Origin: Saliniramus fredricksonii
GTDB taxonomy: Bacteria > Pseudomonadota > Alphaproteobacteria > Rhizobiales > Beijerinckiaceae
Assembly: GCF_900094735.1 (NCBI RefSeq)
Contig: NZ_FMBM01000002.1
Coordinates: 682,001 to 746,000 of the forward strand
Length of the DNA: 64,000 nucleotides
Reading direction: 5' to 3'
Shown: one piece after another, positions 47,277-56,784 of the stretch
Numbering within the stretch: position 1 is the stretch's first letter
Layout: each line of letters opens with the position of its first letter
Position numbers and translations under genes: made by a program
The notes under the pieces: model-generated
Database searches by the model: none
Told to the model about the DNA's origin: nothing
Seen by the model: only the letters and a program-made list of their open reading frames with translations

Positions 47277-48524
47277 TCAGGCTTTCCCGTCGCGCTGGTC
47301 GCGCCGGAAGGGCAGGGCCTCGGTCAGTTCCTCGCTGACGGCGCGGACGTAACCGCTCTCGCGGCGCAGATAATCCGCCACGGCGCGGCGCAGGCCGGGA
47401 TCGGCGATGAGATGGGCCGAGCGCGTCGTCACCGGGCGATAGCCGCGCGTGAGCTTGTGCTCGCCCTGTGCCCCGGCCTCGACCCGCGTCAGACCGTGGG
47501 CGAGGGCGTAATCGATGGCCTGGTAATAGCAGATCTCGAAATGCAGGAAGGGGTGATCCTCGATGCAGCCCCAGTTGCGCCCGTAGAGCGCGTCCTTGCC
47601 GATGAAGTTGATCGCACCCGCGATGTAGCGCCCGGCGCGCTTCGCCAGGATCAGGAGCACCCGCTCCGGCATGCGTTCGCCGATCAGCGAGAAGAATTGC
47701 CGGTTGAGATAGGGCCGCCCCCATTTGCGCGCGCCGGTATCCTCATAGAATGCGTGAAACGCATCCCAATGCGCCTCGCTGAGATCGGCGCCGGTGACCC
47801 ATTCGACCGTGATATCCTCCGCCAGCGCATCGCGCCGCTCCCGCCGGATCGCCTTGCGCTTGCGTGAGGCGAGGCTGGCGAGGAAGCCTTCGAAATCGCC
47901 GTAGCCCTCGTCGAACCAGTGGAACTGCTGGTCGATGCGGGTGAGGAAGTCGTCGCTCGCGAAGGCGTTGAAATCATCCTCGCGCAGGAAGGTGGCATGG
48001 ATCGAGGAGGCGCCGGTCTGGCGGCGCAGGGCGCGCAGGCCCGAAATCAGCTGGCTGCGGATCGCTTTGCCATCCTCTCCGGGCGGTGCGAGCAGACGCG
48101 GGCCGGTCACCGGCGTGAAGGGGATGGAGACCTGGAGCTTGGGATAATAGCGCCCGCCGGCGCGCTCATAGGCATCCGCCCAGCCCTGATCGAACACGTA
48201 TTCGCCGCGCGAATGGCCTTTCAGATAGCAGGGCACGGCGCCGATCAGCCCGCCGCCTTCGTCTTCGAGCAGCACATGCGCCGGTCCCCAGCCGGTCTCG
48301 GCGCGCACGCAACCGGCATCTTCCAGCGCCGACAGAAAGGCGTGGCGGATGAAGGGATCGTCGCGCTCGTCCGGCGTCGCGGCGGCGAGCGCGCAGGCAT
48401 CCCATTGTGTGGCCTCGACGAGGCTCATCGACGGCGCGATCTTCAGCGTCGGACCGGTCTGAGCCGGCTGGCCCGCGCCATCCGGCATCTGATCTCGTTC
48501 CGGTGGAGTCTCGTCCTCGCTCAA
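47277..48524 (-). CDS. GNAT/FemAB-like protein (DUF482, PF04339)
   Basis: Protein of 415 residues in the peptidogalycan/FemAB-like branch of acyltransferases, COG3146. DPFIRHAFLSALEDAGCV, LKGHSRGEYVFDQGWADAYERAG, YPKLQVSIPFTPVTGPRLL and the C-terminal HFEICYYQAIDYALAHGLTRVEAGAQGEHKLTRGYRP are diagnostic. The activity is unproven. I chose the TTG at 48524 because GGGGGAGGA lies six to seven bases before it; ATGs at 48488 and 48563 have weaker contexts. Divergent from fliF with 180 bases between the starts. Confidence 0.82.
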   Translation of the reverse strand: MSEDETPPERDQMPDGAGQPAQTGPTLKIAPSMSLVEATQWDACALAAATPDERDDPFIRHAFLSALEDAGCVRAETGWGPAHVLLEDEGGGLIGAVPCYLKGHSRGEYVFDQGWADAYERAGGRYYPKLQVSIPFTPVTGPRLLAPPGEDGKAIRSQLISGLRALRRQTGASSIHATFLREDDFNAFASDDFLTRIDQQFHWFDEGYGDFEGFLASLASRKRKAIRRERRDALAEDITVEWVTGADLSEAHWDAFHAFYEDTGARKWGRPYLNRQFFSLIGERMPERVLLILAKRAGRYIAGAINFIGKDALYGRNWGCIEDHPFLHFEICYYQAIDYALAHGLTRVEAGAQGEHKLTRGYRPVTTRSAHLIADPGLRRAVADYLRRESGYVRAVSEELTEALPFRRDQRDGKA

Positions 48525-48704
48525 ACCCGTCCTCCCCCTCGTCGCCGCCGGGACCGACGGCATTCGATGACGGTGAGTATCTATGGCGCGAACGGCAAGA
48601 CGCAATCCTCGGACAAGATTGAACCGCCACACTGCCTTCGATGCGTCGGCGGGCCCCGAGGGCGGCTGCCCGCATCGATGAGGCGGAACAGGGCGAGAGG
48701 CACG

Positions 48705-50360
48705 ATGAGCGCGCGCGAACATGCCGACAAGTTATGGGTGAGCCTGCAGGAACTGGGAGCCCGGCGTCTGATGATACTGGCGCTGGTCGGCTTGACGGTT
48801 TTTGCCACGATCGGCCTCTCGGCCTATTATCTCAGCCGGCCCCAGTTCACTGTGCTTTATTCCGGGCTCGAGCGCGAGGACGTCACCCGCATCGGCTCGG
48901 CGCTGACCGAGGCCGGCATCGAATTCGACGTCAATACCGCCGGCGATGCCGTGATGGTGGCGCATTCGCAGACGGCGCGGGCGCGCATGCTGCTGGCCGA
49001 GAAGGGGCTGCCCTACAGCGCCAATGCCGGCTACGAACTGTTCGACAATCTCGGCTCGCTCGGCATCACCTCCTTCATGCAGGAAGTCACCCGGGTGCGT
49101 GCGCTCGAAGGCGAAATCGCGCGTTCGGTCCAGGCGATACGCGGGGTCTCGGCGGCGCGGGTGCATATCGTCATGGCCGATCCCGGCTCCTTTCGCCGCG
49201 AACAGCGCCCGCCCTCGGCCTCGGTGGTGGTGCGCATGGAATCGCCTGATGCGGGCGGCGCGGCGCAATCGATCCGCCACCTCGTCGCCGCCGCCGTGCC
49301 GGGGATGAGCGTCGAGCGTGTCACGGTGCTTTCCACCGACGGTACGCTGCTGGCCTCCGGCGATGACGGCAGCAACGGCGCCACCGCACAGATGGCGACG
49401 CTGACCGCCGGGGTAAACCGTGATATCGAAAGCAATGTCCGGCGCACGCTCGCTCCCTATCTGGGGCTCGACAATTTCGAGGTCAGCGCCAAGGCGAGCC
49501 TGAATACGGATCGCCGGGTGATCAACGAGACCATTTTCGATCCTGATTCGCGCGTCGAACGCTCGATCCGCATCATTCGCGAAAACGAAACCGCCGAGAA
49601 TCTTTCACGCGATACCCCCACCACCGTGCAACAGAACATCCCCGAAGAGGAAGTCGGCGCGGTGCCGGGTGAGCAGTCGAACGAGGAGGTGCAGCGCCGG
49701 GAGGATCTCACCAATTACGAGATATCATCCACGCAGATCCAGACCAGCAGCGAGGGCTATGCCATCGAGAATGTCTCGATCGCGCTGCTGGTCAACCGTT
49801 CACGCCTCACGGCGGCTCTGGGTGAGGATGCGGGCGAAGCGGAACTCGCTGCGCAGATTGCCGAGATCGAGGCGCTCGCGGCCTCCGCCGCCGGTTTGCG
49901 CGAGGAACGGGGCGATACGCTCAAGGTTGCGGTGGTGAATTTCCTCGACGATTACGGCAATTTCGAACCCGTGCCCGGTCCTGCCATGAGCGAGATCCTC
50001 TTGCGCCAGACCGGCAACATCGTCAGCGCACTCGCCATGTTGCTGGTGGCGGCGATGGTGATCTGGTTCGGCCTGCGCCCCGCCGTCAACGCCATCGTGC
50101 AGCGTCCGCAGAGCGAGCAGCAGCAGGCGATCGATCAGGCCGCGACGCCGCTTGCGATCGAGAGCGAAGGGGGCGGGTACGGGGCCGCTGCCCTGGCCGA
50201 CCGGATGGCGGGTGGCTCAGGGGATGTCGATCTGATCGCCGACGTCTCGTCGAGGTTCAACACGAACAACGTCAGACGACTCGAACAGATCGTCAATCTC
50301 AACGAAGAGCAGGCCGTGCACATCCTGCGCCAATGGATGCGTGAAAGCGAGGATGCGTGA
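48705..50360 (+). CDS. fliF: Flagellar M-ring protein FliF
   Basis: Forms the membrane ring on which the flagellum is built. 551 residues from the ATG at 48705 (GAGAGG upstream). A first membrane helix at 22-43, the ring-building domains with YSGLEREDVTRIGSALTEAGIEF and LAEKGLPYSANAGYELFD, a SVQAIRGVSAARVHIVMADPG core and a second membrane helix near 435-455. The C-terminal tail NVRRLEQIVNLNEEQAVHILRQWM is the FliG-binding segment. First gene of a six-gene run with overlaps (fliF-fliH-motB-motC-motD-SLT). Confidence 0.95.
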   Translation: MSAREHADKLWVSLQELGARRLMILALVGLTVFATIGLSAYYLSRPQFTVLYSGLEREDVTRIGSALTEAGIEFDVNTAGDAVMVAHSQTARARMLLAEKGLPYSANAGYELFDNLGSLGITSFMQEVTRVRALEGEIARSVQAIRGVSAARVHIVMADPGSFRREQRPPSASVVVRMESPDAGGAAQSIRHLVAAAVPGMSVERVTVLSTDGTLLASGDDGSNGATAQMATLTAGVNRDIESNVRRTLAPYLGLDNFEVSAKASLNTDRRVINETIFDPDSRVERSIRIIRENETAENLSRDTPTTVQQNIPEEEVGAVPGEQSNEEVQRREDLTNYEISSTQIQTSSEGYAIENVSIALLVNRSRLTAALGEDAGEAELAAQIAEIEALAASAAGLREERGDTLKVAVVNFLDDYGNFEPVPGPAMSEILLRQTGNIVSALAMLLVAAMVIWFGLRPAVNAIVQRPQSEQQQAIDQAATPLAIESEGGGYGAAALADRMAGGSGDVDLIADVSSRFNTNNVRRLEQIVNLNEEQAVHILRQWMRESEDA

Positions 50361-51061
50361 TCATGGTGCGCCCGATCCAGAGCTGTCTCGAGGAATTCCA
50401 GCTCCTTCCAGCGCCAGAGCCGCTCCATGCTGAGCGCCCGGTTCGCCCGATGGCGGAGATCCGGCGCGCCGGAGCTTCCGAGGATGCCTGGCAGCGCGGC
50501 TATGAGGAAGGTCGCGCAAAAGCCCAGGCCCAGGCCGATGCGCAGCTGGCGGAAGCGCTCGAACAGGCGCGTGCGCAGGCTGATGCGGCCGGTCGCGCCG
50601 AGGCCGCCCGTGAAACCCGCGAGATTGTGACCGCCGAACTCACCGCAATGCATGAACGCGCGCTCGGGGAAGCGCGCGCCACATGGGTCGCGGAGGAATC
50701 GGCACGCCTCACCGAGGCGCTCGAATCGGGGCTGGCGGAGCTGCGCCTGCGTCTTGCCGGGAAGCTTGCCCGCGCGCTTGAGCCCTTTCTCGCCGAAGCC
50801 CTGCGGGAGAAGGCCTGCGCCGAGATGGCGCGCATGCTGGAGCGCCTCTTCGCCGCCGGCGAGGCCGGTGCCGAGATCCGCGTCGAGGGTCCGCAGGATC
50901 TGATCGACGCCCTGCGCGCGGCCCTGCCCGAGCACCCCGGTCTCGTCATGCATGCGGTGCCGGGGCGCGCCGATATCCGCGTCAGCTGCGCCGATACCAC
51001 CCTCGAAACCCAGATCGCGCAATGGTCCCGGATCCTGTCCGGCGATGTCAGCCAGCCCTGA
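50357..51061 (+). CDS. FliH-like flagellar assembly protein
   Basis: Encodes about 234 residues. The middle is a long alanine/glutamate/arginine-rich coiled coil (WQRGYEEGRAKAQAQADAQLAEALEQ), the form of FliH, the regulator of the export ATPase FliI. The C-terminal domain is small and globular. The GTG at 50357 overlaps the fliF stop (GTGA); an ATG at 50363 is the other candidate. Position between fliF and motB is as in rhizobial flagellar operons. Sequence is poorly conserved in this family, so the name rests on context and coiled coil. Confidence 0.7.
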   Translation: MIMVRPIQSCLEEFQLLPAPEPLHAERPVRPMAEIRRAGASEDAWQRGYEEGRAKAQAQADAQLAEALEQARAQADAAGRAEAARETREIVTAELTAMHERALGEARATWVAEESARLTEALESGLAELRLRLAGKLARALEPFLAEALREKACAEMARMLERLFAAGEAGAEIRVEGPQDLIDALRAALPEHPGLVMHAVPGRADIRVSCADTTLETQIAQWSRILSGDVSQP

Positions 51062-51073
51062 GGAATCCCGGTC

Positions 51074-52498
51074 ATGGACGACAAGCAACCCCAGGAAATC
51101 ATCATCGTGCGCCGCAAGCGCGACCCTGACGCAGGTGAAGCCAAGAACAGCGTCTGGAAGATCGCCTTCGCCGATTTCATGACCGCGATGATGGCCTTCT
51201 TTCTGGTGATGTGGCTCATCAACGTCACTGATGACGACGCCAAGGAGATGGTGGCGAACTATTTCAACCCGATCAATCTGGCCGAGGCGACGAGCGACCG
51301 CAAAGGCCTGCGCGATCCCGAATCCTCGTCGAGCGGCGTTGATGGCGACGAGCATTCCACTATCGTGCCCCCGCGCGGTGATCCGGGTGAGGGCGGGGAA
51401 GGGTCCGATGTCGCCGGCGGCGAGCGCCCGCGCTTCTCCGAAAGCGAGCTCTTCCACGATCCCTATGCGGTCCTGGCCGAGCTCGCCGCCGAGCTCGACG
51501 AGCGCCAGCCGCCGAGTGCCGCGATCGACGTCTCTCCCGGCGAGAGCGGCGAGCCCGGCCTGCCCGGTGGCGATGCGTTCCGCGATCCCTTCGACCCGGT
51601 CTACTGGCAGACCGCGCCACAGCCGCGCATCGCCCGCGCCGATGGCGATGGCTCGACCGGCCCGCGCGGCCTCACCGATGCCGGCGCCGCCTTTCCCGAA
51701 CTCGGCCCCGGCGAGGGCGAACCCGCCACCGACGAAGCGCAACTGCCGTTTCCGCTTTTCGTCGAGAGCGATGAGACCGAGACGGTGGTGCCGGATGATG
51801 AAACCGATTTCAGCGGGCAGGGCATGATCGTGATCGAGGTGGTCGAGGAGCCCGCCGCCGATGTCGAGGCGCTCGCGATCGCCGAGATCGCGCAGGAGCC
51901 TCTGCCCGCGCTCGACACCTTCACCGATGCCGAGCCCGGCCTGCTGGAGGAATCGAGCGTCGAGGGTGAGATCGAGCTGGCAAAGACCGTGGAGGAAGTG
52001 CTCACCGAGGAAGCGCCGAGCGAGGCCGAGGTCGCAGCCGCCGCGTTGCGTGCCGAGATCGCCCGACAGATCGATACGGAATTGCCGCAGCTCGCCGATC
52101 AACCGCTTCTGGAAGTGCGCGCCACGCCGGAAGGCATGCTGATCAGCCTGACCGATGCGGCGGATTTCGGCATGTTCGCGATCGGCTCCGCCGAGCCCAG
52201 GCCGGAAGTCGTCGGTGTGCTGCGCACCCTCGCCCAGGTGCTGGGCCAGCGTCCGGAACCACTGGTGATCCGGGGGCATACCGATGGCCGGCCCTTCCGT
52301 TCCGAAGAATACGACAATTGGCGCCTGTCCACCGCGCGCGCGCATATGGCCTATCACATGCTCGTGCATGGCGGTTTCGACGAGGGGCGCATCGCCCGCG
52401 TCGAGGGCCATGCGGACCGCATGCTCAAGGTTCCTGCCGACCCGGATGCGGCGGAAAACCGGCGCATCGAGATCCTGCTGCTGGAGCGCCCGGCATGA
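51074..52498 (+). CDS. motB: Flagellar motor stator protein MotB
   Basis: Stator subunit of 474 residues that anchors MotA to peptidoglycan and carries the proton-accepting aspartate. The N-terminal helix WKIAFADFMTAMMAFFLVMWLI contains Asp34. The C-terminal OmpA-like domain (about 350-474) has LVIRGHTDGRPF, YDNWRLSTARAHMAYHML and the peptidoglycan-binding ENRRIEILL. Between them lies an unusually long acidic, Pro/Gly-rich linker of about 270 residues, much longer than in E. coli MotB (308 residues in total). Rhizobial MotB is also enlarged, but the extent here is notable. motA is not in the window. Confidence 0.93.
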   Translation: MDDKQPQEIIIVRRKRDPDAGEAKNSVWKIAFADFMTAMMAFFLVMWLINVTDDDAKEMVANYFNPINLAEATSDRKGLRDPESSSSGVDGDEHSTIVPPRGDPGEGGEGSDVAGGERPRFSESELFHDPYAVLAELAAELDERQPPSAAIDVSPGESGEPGLPGGDAFRDPFDPVYWQTAPQPRIARADGDGSTGPRGLTDAGAAFPELGPGEGEPATDEAQLPFPLFVESDETETVVPDDETDFSGQGMIVIEVVEEPAADVEALAIAEIAQEPLPALDTFTDAEPGLLEESSVEGEIELAKTVEEVLTEEAPSEAEVAAAALRAEIARQIDTELPQLADQPLLEVRATPEGMLISLTDAADFGMFAIGSAEPRPEVVGVLRTLAQVLGQRPEPLVIRGHTDGRPFRSEEYDNWRLSTARAHMAYHMLVHGGFDEGRIARVEGHADRMLKVPADPDAAENRRIEILLLERPA

Positions 52499-53952
52499 CG
52501 GCCCGCATTGCTCCCTGCCTGCGCGACCTCCTGCGTCTTATCCTGCTCGCCGGTGTGGGGCTCGCGACACTCCTTTTCGCTCCCGCTCCGGCTGTCGGTG
52601 AATCCGAGGCGCGTATCGCCGCGCGTGAAGCGACGCGCGAAGCGCAGATCGCGCAGGAGCGGCGCGAGGAAGCGCGCCAGCCCTATGCCATGCTGCGCAC
52701 GCTGCAATCCCTGCAGGAGCGCATTGCCCATGGCGATATCCGCGCCCATGAGGGCCAGCGGGCGCTGATCACCCGCGTCGCCGAGACCTTCCTGCGCGCC
52801 GATCCGGCGGAATTCGCCGACAAGCGCAACGCCAATGCGGCGGTGAGTTTTGTTCTGGGCGGCGGTCCGCCGATCGTGCTGGAGCGCATGCTCGCCCTCG
52901 ATCCCGCGCCCGCGATCGATCCCGACCTTCTGGCCGGTGCGCTCGCCTATGTGCATGGCCGCGAGGAGGATGCCCGCGAGCGGCTCGCGGGCTTCGATCC
53001 GCAGGCGCTGCCCGGCTATCTCGGGGCGCAGATCGCCATTGCCCGCTCGGCGCTGATCGTGCGCGAGGATCCGCAGGAGGCGGTGCGTCTGCTTTCACTG
53101 GCGCGTCTGCTTGCGCCGGGCACGCTCGCCGAGGAGGCGGCGTTGCGCCGCGAGATCTTCGTCGAGGGCCAGCGCGGCGAACTGGAGCAGCTGGAATTTC
53201 TCGCCGTGCAGTATCTGCGCCGCTACCGCAACTCGGTCTATGCCGGCAATTTCCGCCAGCGTTTCATCTCGCTGCTGGCGACGCTCGATTTCGCGCAGAG
53301 CGTCGAGGATTTCCTGCGGCTCGAAGCCGTGCTCGCGCAGATGGACGGCGAGGGCAAGCGGGATCTCTATCTCTTCTTCGCCCGCCACGCGCTGCTTTCG
53401 GGCGCGCTCGACCTGGCCCGCCTGGCTGCCGAGCGCGCCATCGGCTTCTCCGCCGGTGACAGTGACGAGGAAGAGCGCGCACGCTTCTATTTCGCCGCAG
53501 CGCAGATCGTGACGCCCTCTTACGAGCCGGCTGTCGAGATTCTGCTTGCGCTGGATCCCGACAGATTGCCCGAGGCGGACCTGCCCGTCCTCGAAGCGGC
53601 CATGGCCACCGCCGCCGCCATCGGCGAGCCTCTGCGCGCGGCGGTGGGTGTGGAGGACGAGGCGGAGCTGGACGAGGCTGACCGCGCGGATGCCCCCGAC
53701 GCGACCGATTCCGAGGCCCAGGCTGAAGCCGAGGCAGAGCTGGAAGGCGATATCCCGAGTGCCGGAGAAGACGCCGATGCCGAGGCCGATGCCGATGACG
53801 TCGAAGTCGATATCGCCGATGCGGATGCTCCCGGGGAGACGCCGCCGCAGACCGCGCTCGAAGCCGCTCTGTATCCGAAAACCGCGATCATGCAGCGCGC
53901 CATGGCCGCGCTCGACGAGATCGATCTCCTGCTCGAAGGGCAAACACGATGA
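52495..53952 (+). CDS. motC: Motor protein MotC (rhizobial, periplasmic)
   Basis: Encodes 485 residues, coupled to motB by an ATGA overlap. A signal peptide occupies about residues 1-36 (LLRLILLAGVGLATLLFAPAPAVGES), so the product is periplasmic. The body is helical with repeated TPR-like stretches (LLSLARLLAPGTLAEEAALRREI and others), and the final third ends in a highly acidic segment (AEAEAELEGDIPSAGEDADAEA). MotC of Sinorhizobium binds and stabilises MotB, which this order supports; primary similarity is low as usual for this protein. Confidence 0.8.
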   Translation: MTARIAPCLRDLLRLILLAGVGLATLLFAPAPAVGESEARIAAREATREAQIAQERREEARQPYAMLRTLQSLQERIAHGDIRAHEGQRALITRVAETFLRADPAEFADKRNANAAVSFVLGGGPPIVLERMLALDPAPAIDPDLLAGALAYVHGREEDARERLAGFDPQALPGYLGAQIAIARSALIVREDPQEAVRLLSLARLLAPGTLAEEAALRREIFVEGQRGELEQLEFLAVQYLRRYRNSVYAGNFRQRFISLLATLDFAQSVEDFLRLEAVLAQMDGEGKRDLYLFFARHALLSGALDLARLAAERAIGFSAGDSDEEERARFYFAAAQIVTPSYEPAVEILLALDPDRLPEADLPVLEAAMATAAAIGEPLRAAVGVEDEAELDEADRADAPDATDSEAQAEAEAELEGDIPSAGEDADAEADADDVEVDIADADAPGETPPQTALEAALYPKTAIMQRAMAALDEIDLLLEGQTR

Positions 53953-55388
53953 GCGCCGCATTGACCCGTTTCGACCCGCCTCCGGCGGATCACGCCGCCC
54001 GTCAAAGTGGCCGTAGCGGCCAGTCGCAGGGGCGCGCGTTGGACAAGGCCGGTGACAAGGCCGGCGAGAAGGGCGGTGGCACGGATGCGTGGCGCGGCCC
54101 GGAGGCGATCGCCGCCGAACGGGCGCGGCGCGAGGGTGCGGGTGAGGGGCGCCGGGAAGCGGGCGCCGCCGGTCTCGATCAGGCGAGCGCGCGTCCCGAT
54201 GATGCTGCCGTCGCGGCGCGAATGGGGGATCTCGCCGCGCAGGCCGGGCGCGCGATCGCAGATTTCGCTGCGACCGCTGATGGGCAAGCGGGCGCGCGCC
54301 CGACGCGCGATATTGCCGCGAAGGCCGTCGCGGACGCGCTCGCGCGCCTCGCGCCGGAGGATGAGGAGAAAGCCGTGGCACAGGCGCAGGATCCGGCGGC
54401 GCGCTTCTTCGCCTCGCTGGAGCGTCTGCGTGCCCTCGCCGGTCAGCTTGAAGGCGCTGGCGGTGCGCAAACTGATGCTGCGGCGAACCCGCAGGCCGTC
54501 GCGGGACAAACGATACCTGGCCAACCCGCTCCCGGGCATTTCGCCGGGCCATCTGCCGCCGGCGATCCCGCATCCGCACAGAACGCGGCCCGGATGCAGG
54601 CCGGTCAGCAGGCCGCTGCCGGGGCGGCGATGCAATCGGATGAGAGCCTGCATCTGTCCCTGCGCGATAATCCGGGCCATTCCGGGCTCGGCGCACGCCA
54701 GGCTTCGGGGATCGGCGAGGCGCGGATCGTCTCGCAGGCAACGCATTTCGCGCCGGTCCCGCAGGCCGCGCTGGGAGCGGGCAATCTGGACGCGCTCGCC
54801 AGAGCTTTCGACGAGGGCGCTGCCTTCATGCGCGAGGCGGGGCCGAATCTCGCGGCGCAGGCAGGCGAGATGCGCGGCGGCGAGACGCGCGGCGCGGATA
54901 TGCGCGGAGGCGGCTTCGACCAGGCGCTCGCGGGCAGCCTGCGCGGCGAGGGGGCCCGGCCTGCCGGGCCTGTGAAGATGCTCGCCATCCAGCTCACGCC
55001 GGTCTCGCTCGGCAAGATCAGCGTGGCGATGCATCTCTCCGATGGCGCCATGCGCATGGAAATCACCGTCTCCGAGCCGCGTGCGCTGGAGTTGGTGCGC
55101 GCCGACAAGGATCTGATCGGCAATCTCATCCGCAAGAGCGGGCTCAGCCCGGAAAGCATCACCATCCAGAGCGGCGATCCCGCCCAGGCCGGGCGCGGGA
55201 ATGTCGGCGGCAACGGGGCCGGACAGAACGGCGCGGGGCCGGGCGGCCATGGGGACGGTGAAGCCGGCTCGAACCGTGGTTCGCGGCAAGGTGGTGAAGG
55301 GAGCGAACGCTCTGATCACGAAGGGAGCAGGCAACATGAGAATTCTCACGGCCCTCGCCTGTCTGACGGCGGCGATATTTATCTTTGA
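53949..55388 (+). CDS. fliK: Flagellar hook-length control protein (FliK/MotD)
   Basis: Secreted ruler protein of 479 residues, starting with an ATGA overlap to motC. The N-terminal two-thirds are low-complexity (Ala, Gly, Arg, Gln), as in FliK proteins. The C-terminal switch domain (about 340-420) has VKMLAIQLTPVSLGKISVAMHLSDGAMRMEITVSEP and LIRKSGLSPESITIQSGD, the conserved Flg_hook pattern. Called MotD in Sinorhizobium, where it was later shown to set hook length. The tail after 420 is Gly/Ser/His-rich. The next gene starts 53 bases before its end. Confidence 0.87.
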   Translation: MSAALTRFDPPPADHAARQSGRSGQSQGRALDKAGDKAGEKGGGTDAWRGPEAIAAERARREGAGEGRREAGAAGLDQASARPDDAAVAARMGDLAAQAGRAIADFAATADGQAGARPTRDIAAKAVADALARLAPEDEEKAVAQAQDPAARFFASLERLRALAGQLEGAGGAQTDAAANPQAVAGQTIPGQPAPGHFAGPSAAGDPASAQNAARMQAGQQAAAGAAMQSDESLHLSLRDNPGHSGLGARQASGIGEARIVSQATHFAPVPQAALGAGNLDALARAFDEGAAFMREAGPNLAAQAGEMRGGETRGADMRGGGFDQALAGSLRGEGARPAGPVKMLAIQLTPVSLGKISVAMHLSDGAMRMEITVSEPRALELVRADKDLIGNLIRKSGLSPESITIQSGDPAQAGRGNVGGNGAGQNGAGPGGHGDGEAGSNRGSRQGGEGSERSDHEGSRQHENSHGPRLSDGGDIYL

Positions 55389-55905
55389 CGCAAAGGCGCC
55401 CGCGCGCGCCGAGGCCGATCCCGTCTGCGAGGCGGAGATGACCCGCGCTGCGGCCAAATACGACGTGCCGCTGGCCGTGCTCTTCGCCATCGGCCTCACC
55501 GAGACGGGACGGCGCGGCGCGCTGCACCCCTATGCGCTCAACATTGCCGGGCGCAGCTTCTTCGGCGAGAGCGCGGCGGATGCACTGCGCGAATTCGAGC
55601 GCGAGCGCCGGCGCGGCGTCAAGCTGATCGATCTCGGCTGCATGCAGATCAACCACCATTACCACAAGCAGGAATTCGAGAGCCCCGCCCATATGCTCGA
55701 CCCGGCGCTCAACGTCGAATACGCCGCCCGCTTCCTGCGCGAATTGCGCGACCGCGAAGGCGACTGGACCCGCGCCGTCGCCCGCTACCACGCCGGCCGC
55801 GCCAACACCCCCGCCCAGAAACGCTACGTCTGCGCCGTCATCCGCCACATGGTCGCAACGGGATTTGGGGAATGGACGGCGAATGCGAAGATGTTTTGTG
55901 GATAG
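55336..55905 (+). CDS. Lytic transglycosylase, SLT domain
   Basis: Exported muramidase-like protein of 189 residues. A signal peptide covers about 1-26 (MRILTALACLTAAIFIFDAKAPARA). The SLT domain has the catalytic Glu in IGLTETGRRGALHPYALNI (Glu56), LGCMQINHHYH and ARYHAGR. It would locally open peptidoglycan so the flagellar rod or hook can pass. The ATG at 55336 overlaps the fliK/motD 3' end by 53 bases in another frame, with GAAGGGAGCAGG as ribosome region. Last gene of the flagellar run. Confidence 0.88.
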   Translation: MRILTALACLTAAIFIFDAKAPARAEADPVCEAEMTRAAAKYDVPLAVLFAIGLTETGRRGALHPYALNIAGRSFFGESAADALREFERERRRGVKLIDLGCMQINHHYHKQEFESPAHMLDPALNVEYAARFLRELRDREGDWTRAVARYHAGRANTPAQKRYVCAVIRHMVATGFGEWTANAKMFCG

Positions 55906-55918
55906 GGGGGTGAGGGAT

Positions 55919-56782
55919 TTACTTATCTGAAGAACTTTCGGATATTTCTTTGATGATATTTCTCTCGGTTCGCTTTATTCCATCTATGAACGCGCTAAAC
56001 ACGTCTTGAGTTGATTTGAATATTTTCACATTTTTGAAATGCATCTCAACCTCTGATTTAATGGTTTCTGCACCTTTAGCTTCTGGGTTTCCTTCGGCCC
56101 ATTTTCGACCGGGATGTATGGTATCCCAAGGTGATCTATTGTTAGATCTTGTGTCAGCGGAATCCCCATGTTTTCCAATTCCATAAAGAATTTTTGTCTC
56201 ATTGTTCCAGATTGGCTTAAAAACACCAATGAGATGTGATTCTGCTGCGGTCTGGTAGCCGCTTTGGACAGCAAGTGCGCGGTAGCGGAAATCAGAAAGC
56301 TCGATGCCGGTGACAATATCTATATTCCTTCGATGTTCTCTAAGTCTGTCAAATATCTTCGTTTTTTGCTGGATAATTGATGTAGCCCCAGTTGGGGGAT
56401 CTACTTTACCAACATATATCGGTGTTTCAGTTTTGGAAATATTTGAATATACTGGCGCGTCTCCTTCATAGTACAAAGCGTAAACACCCGAACCATAAAA
56501 TGGAGTGATTTCACTCAGATAATGTTTTTTCTGTGAAACTAGAGCGAGGGCTACAAAGTGACCAATAAGAGATGGCTCACTAGGGTCAAAAAAAGCTTCT
56601 GGAAGTGAAACGGGATCAATTTCACACTCTAGTCTCTGCAATCTCTCTTTCATTTGTTCAATTACATCAAGAACTCGCTTTCGTGATGGAGGGGTTAAAT
56701 TTGTCCCCCGAATCAAATTCTCGAATTCTTTTATTGCAAAAGCAGTTTCTTTTGCTTTTTCTATTTCTGGTTTCGATGACAT
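55919..56782 (-). CDS. Type II restriction endonuclease, Eco29kI family (GIY-YIG)
   Basis: Restriction enzyme of 287 residues. The GIY-YIG-type core is present: GVYALYYEGD (Tyr101), PIYVGKV (Tyr123), RLREH with Arg146 and His150, and AESHLIGVFKPIWN with Glu181 and Asn193. The Arg-to-His and Glu-to-Asn spacings equal those I recall for R.Eco29kI (R104/H108, E142/N154), so the catalytic site looks complete. Further shared stretches are RSPWDTIHPGRKWA. Eco29kI cuts CCGCGG; the same specificity here is inference. The gene is visibly low in GC compared with the flagellar genes next to it. It follows the methyltransferase gene after two bases. Confidence 0.92.
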   Translation of the reverse strand: MSSKPEIEKAKETAFAIKEFENLIRGTNLTPPSRKRVLDVIEQMKERLQRLECEIDPVSLPEAFFDPSEPSLIGHFVALALVSQKKHYLSEITPFYGSGVYALYYEGDAPVYSNISKTETPIYVGKVDPPTGATSIIQQKTKIFDRLREHRRNIDIVTGIELSDFRYRALAVQSGYQTAAESHLIGVFKPIWNNETKILYGIGKHGDSADTRSNNRSPWDTIHPGRKWAEGNPEAKGAETIKSEVEMHFKNVKIFKSTQDVFSAFIDGIKRTERNIIKEISESSSDK

Positions 56783-56784
56783 TA

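Noticed and set aside
50135-52411. 758-codon frame opposite the flagellar genes
   Set aside because: Shadow of fliF, fliH and motB; repetitive composition reflects the acidic linker of MotB read backwards.
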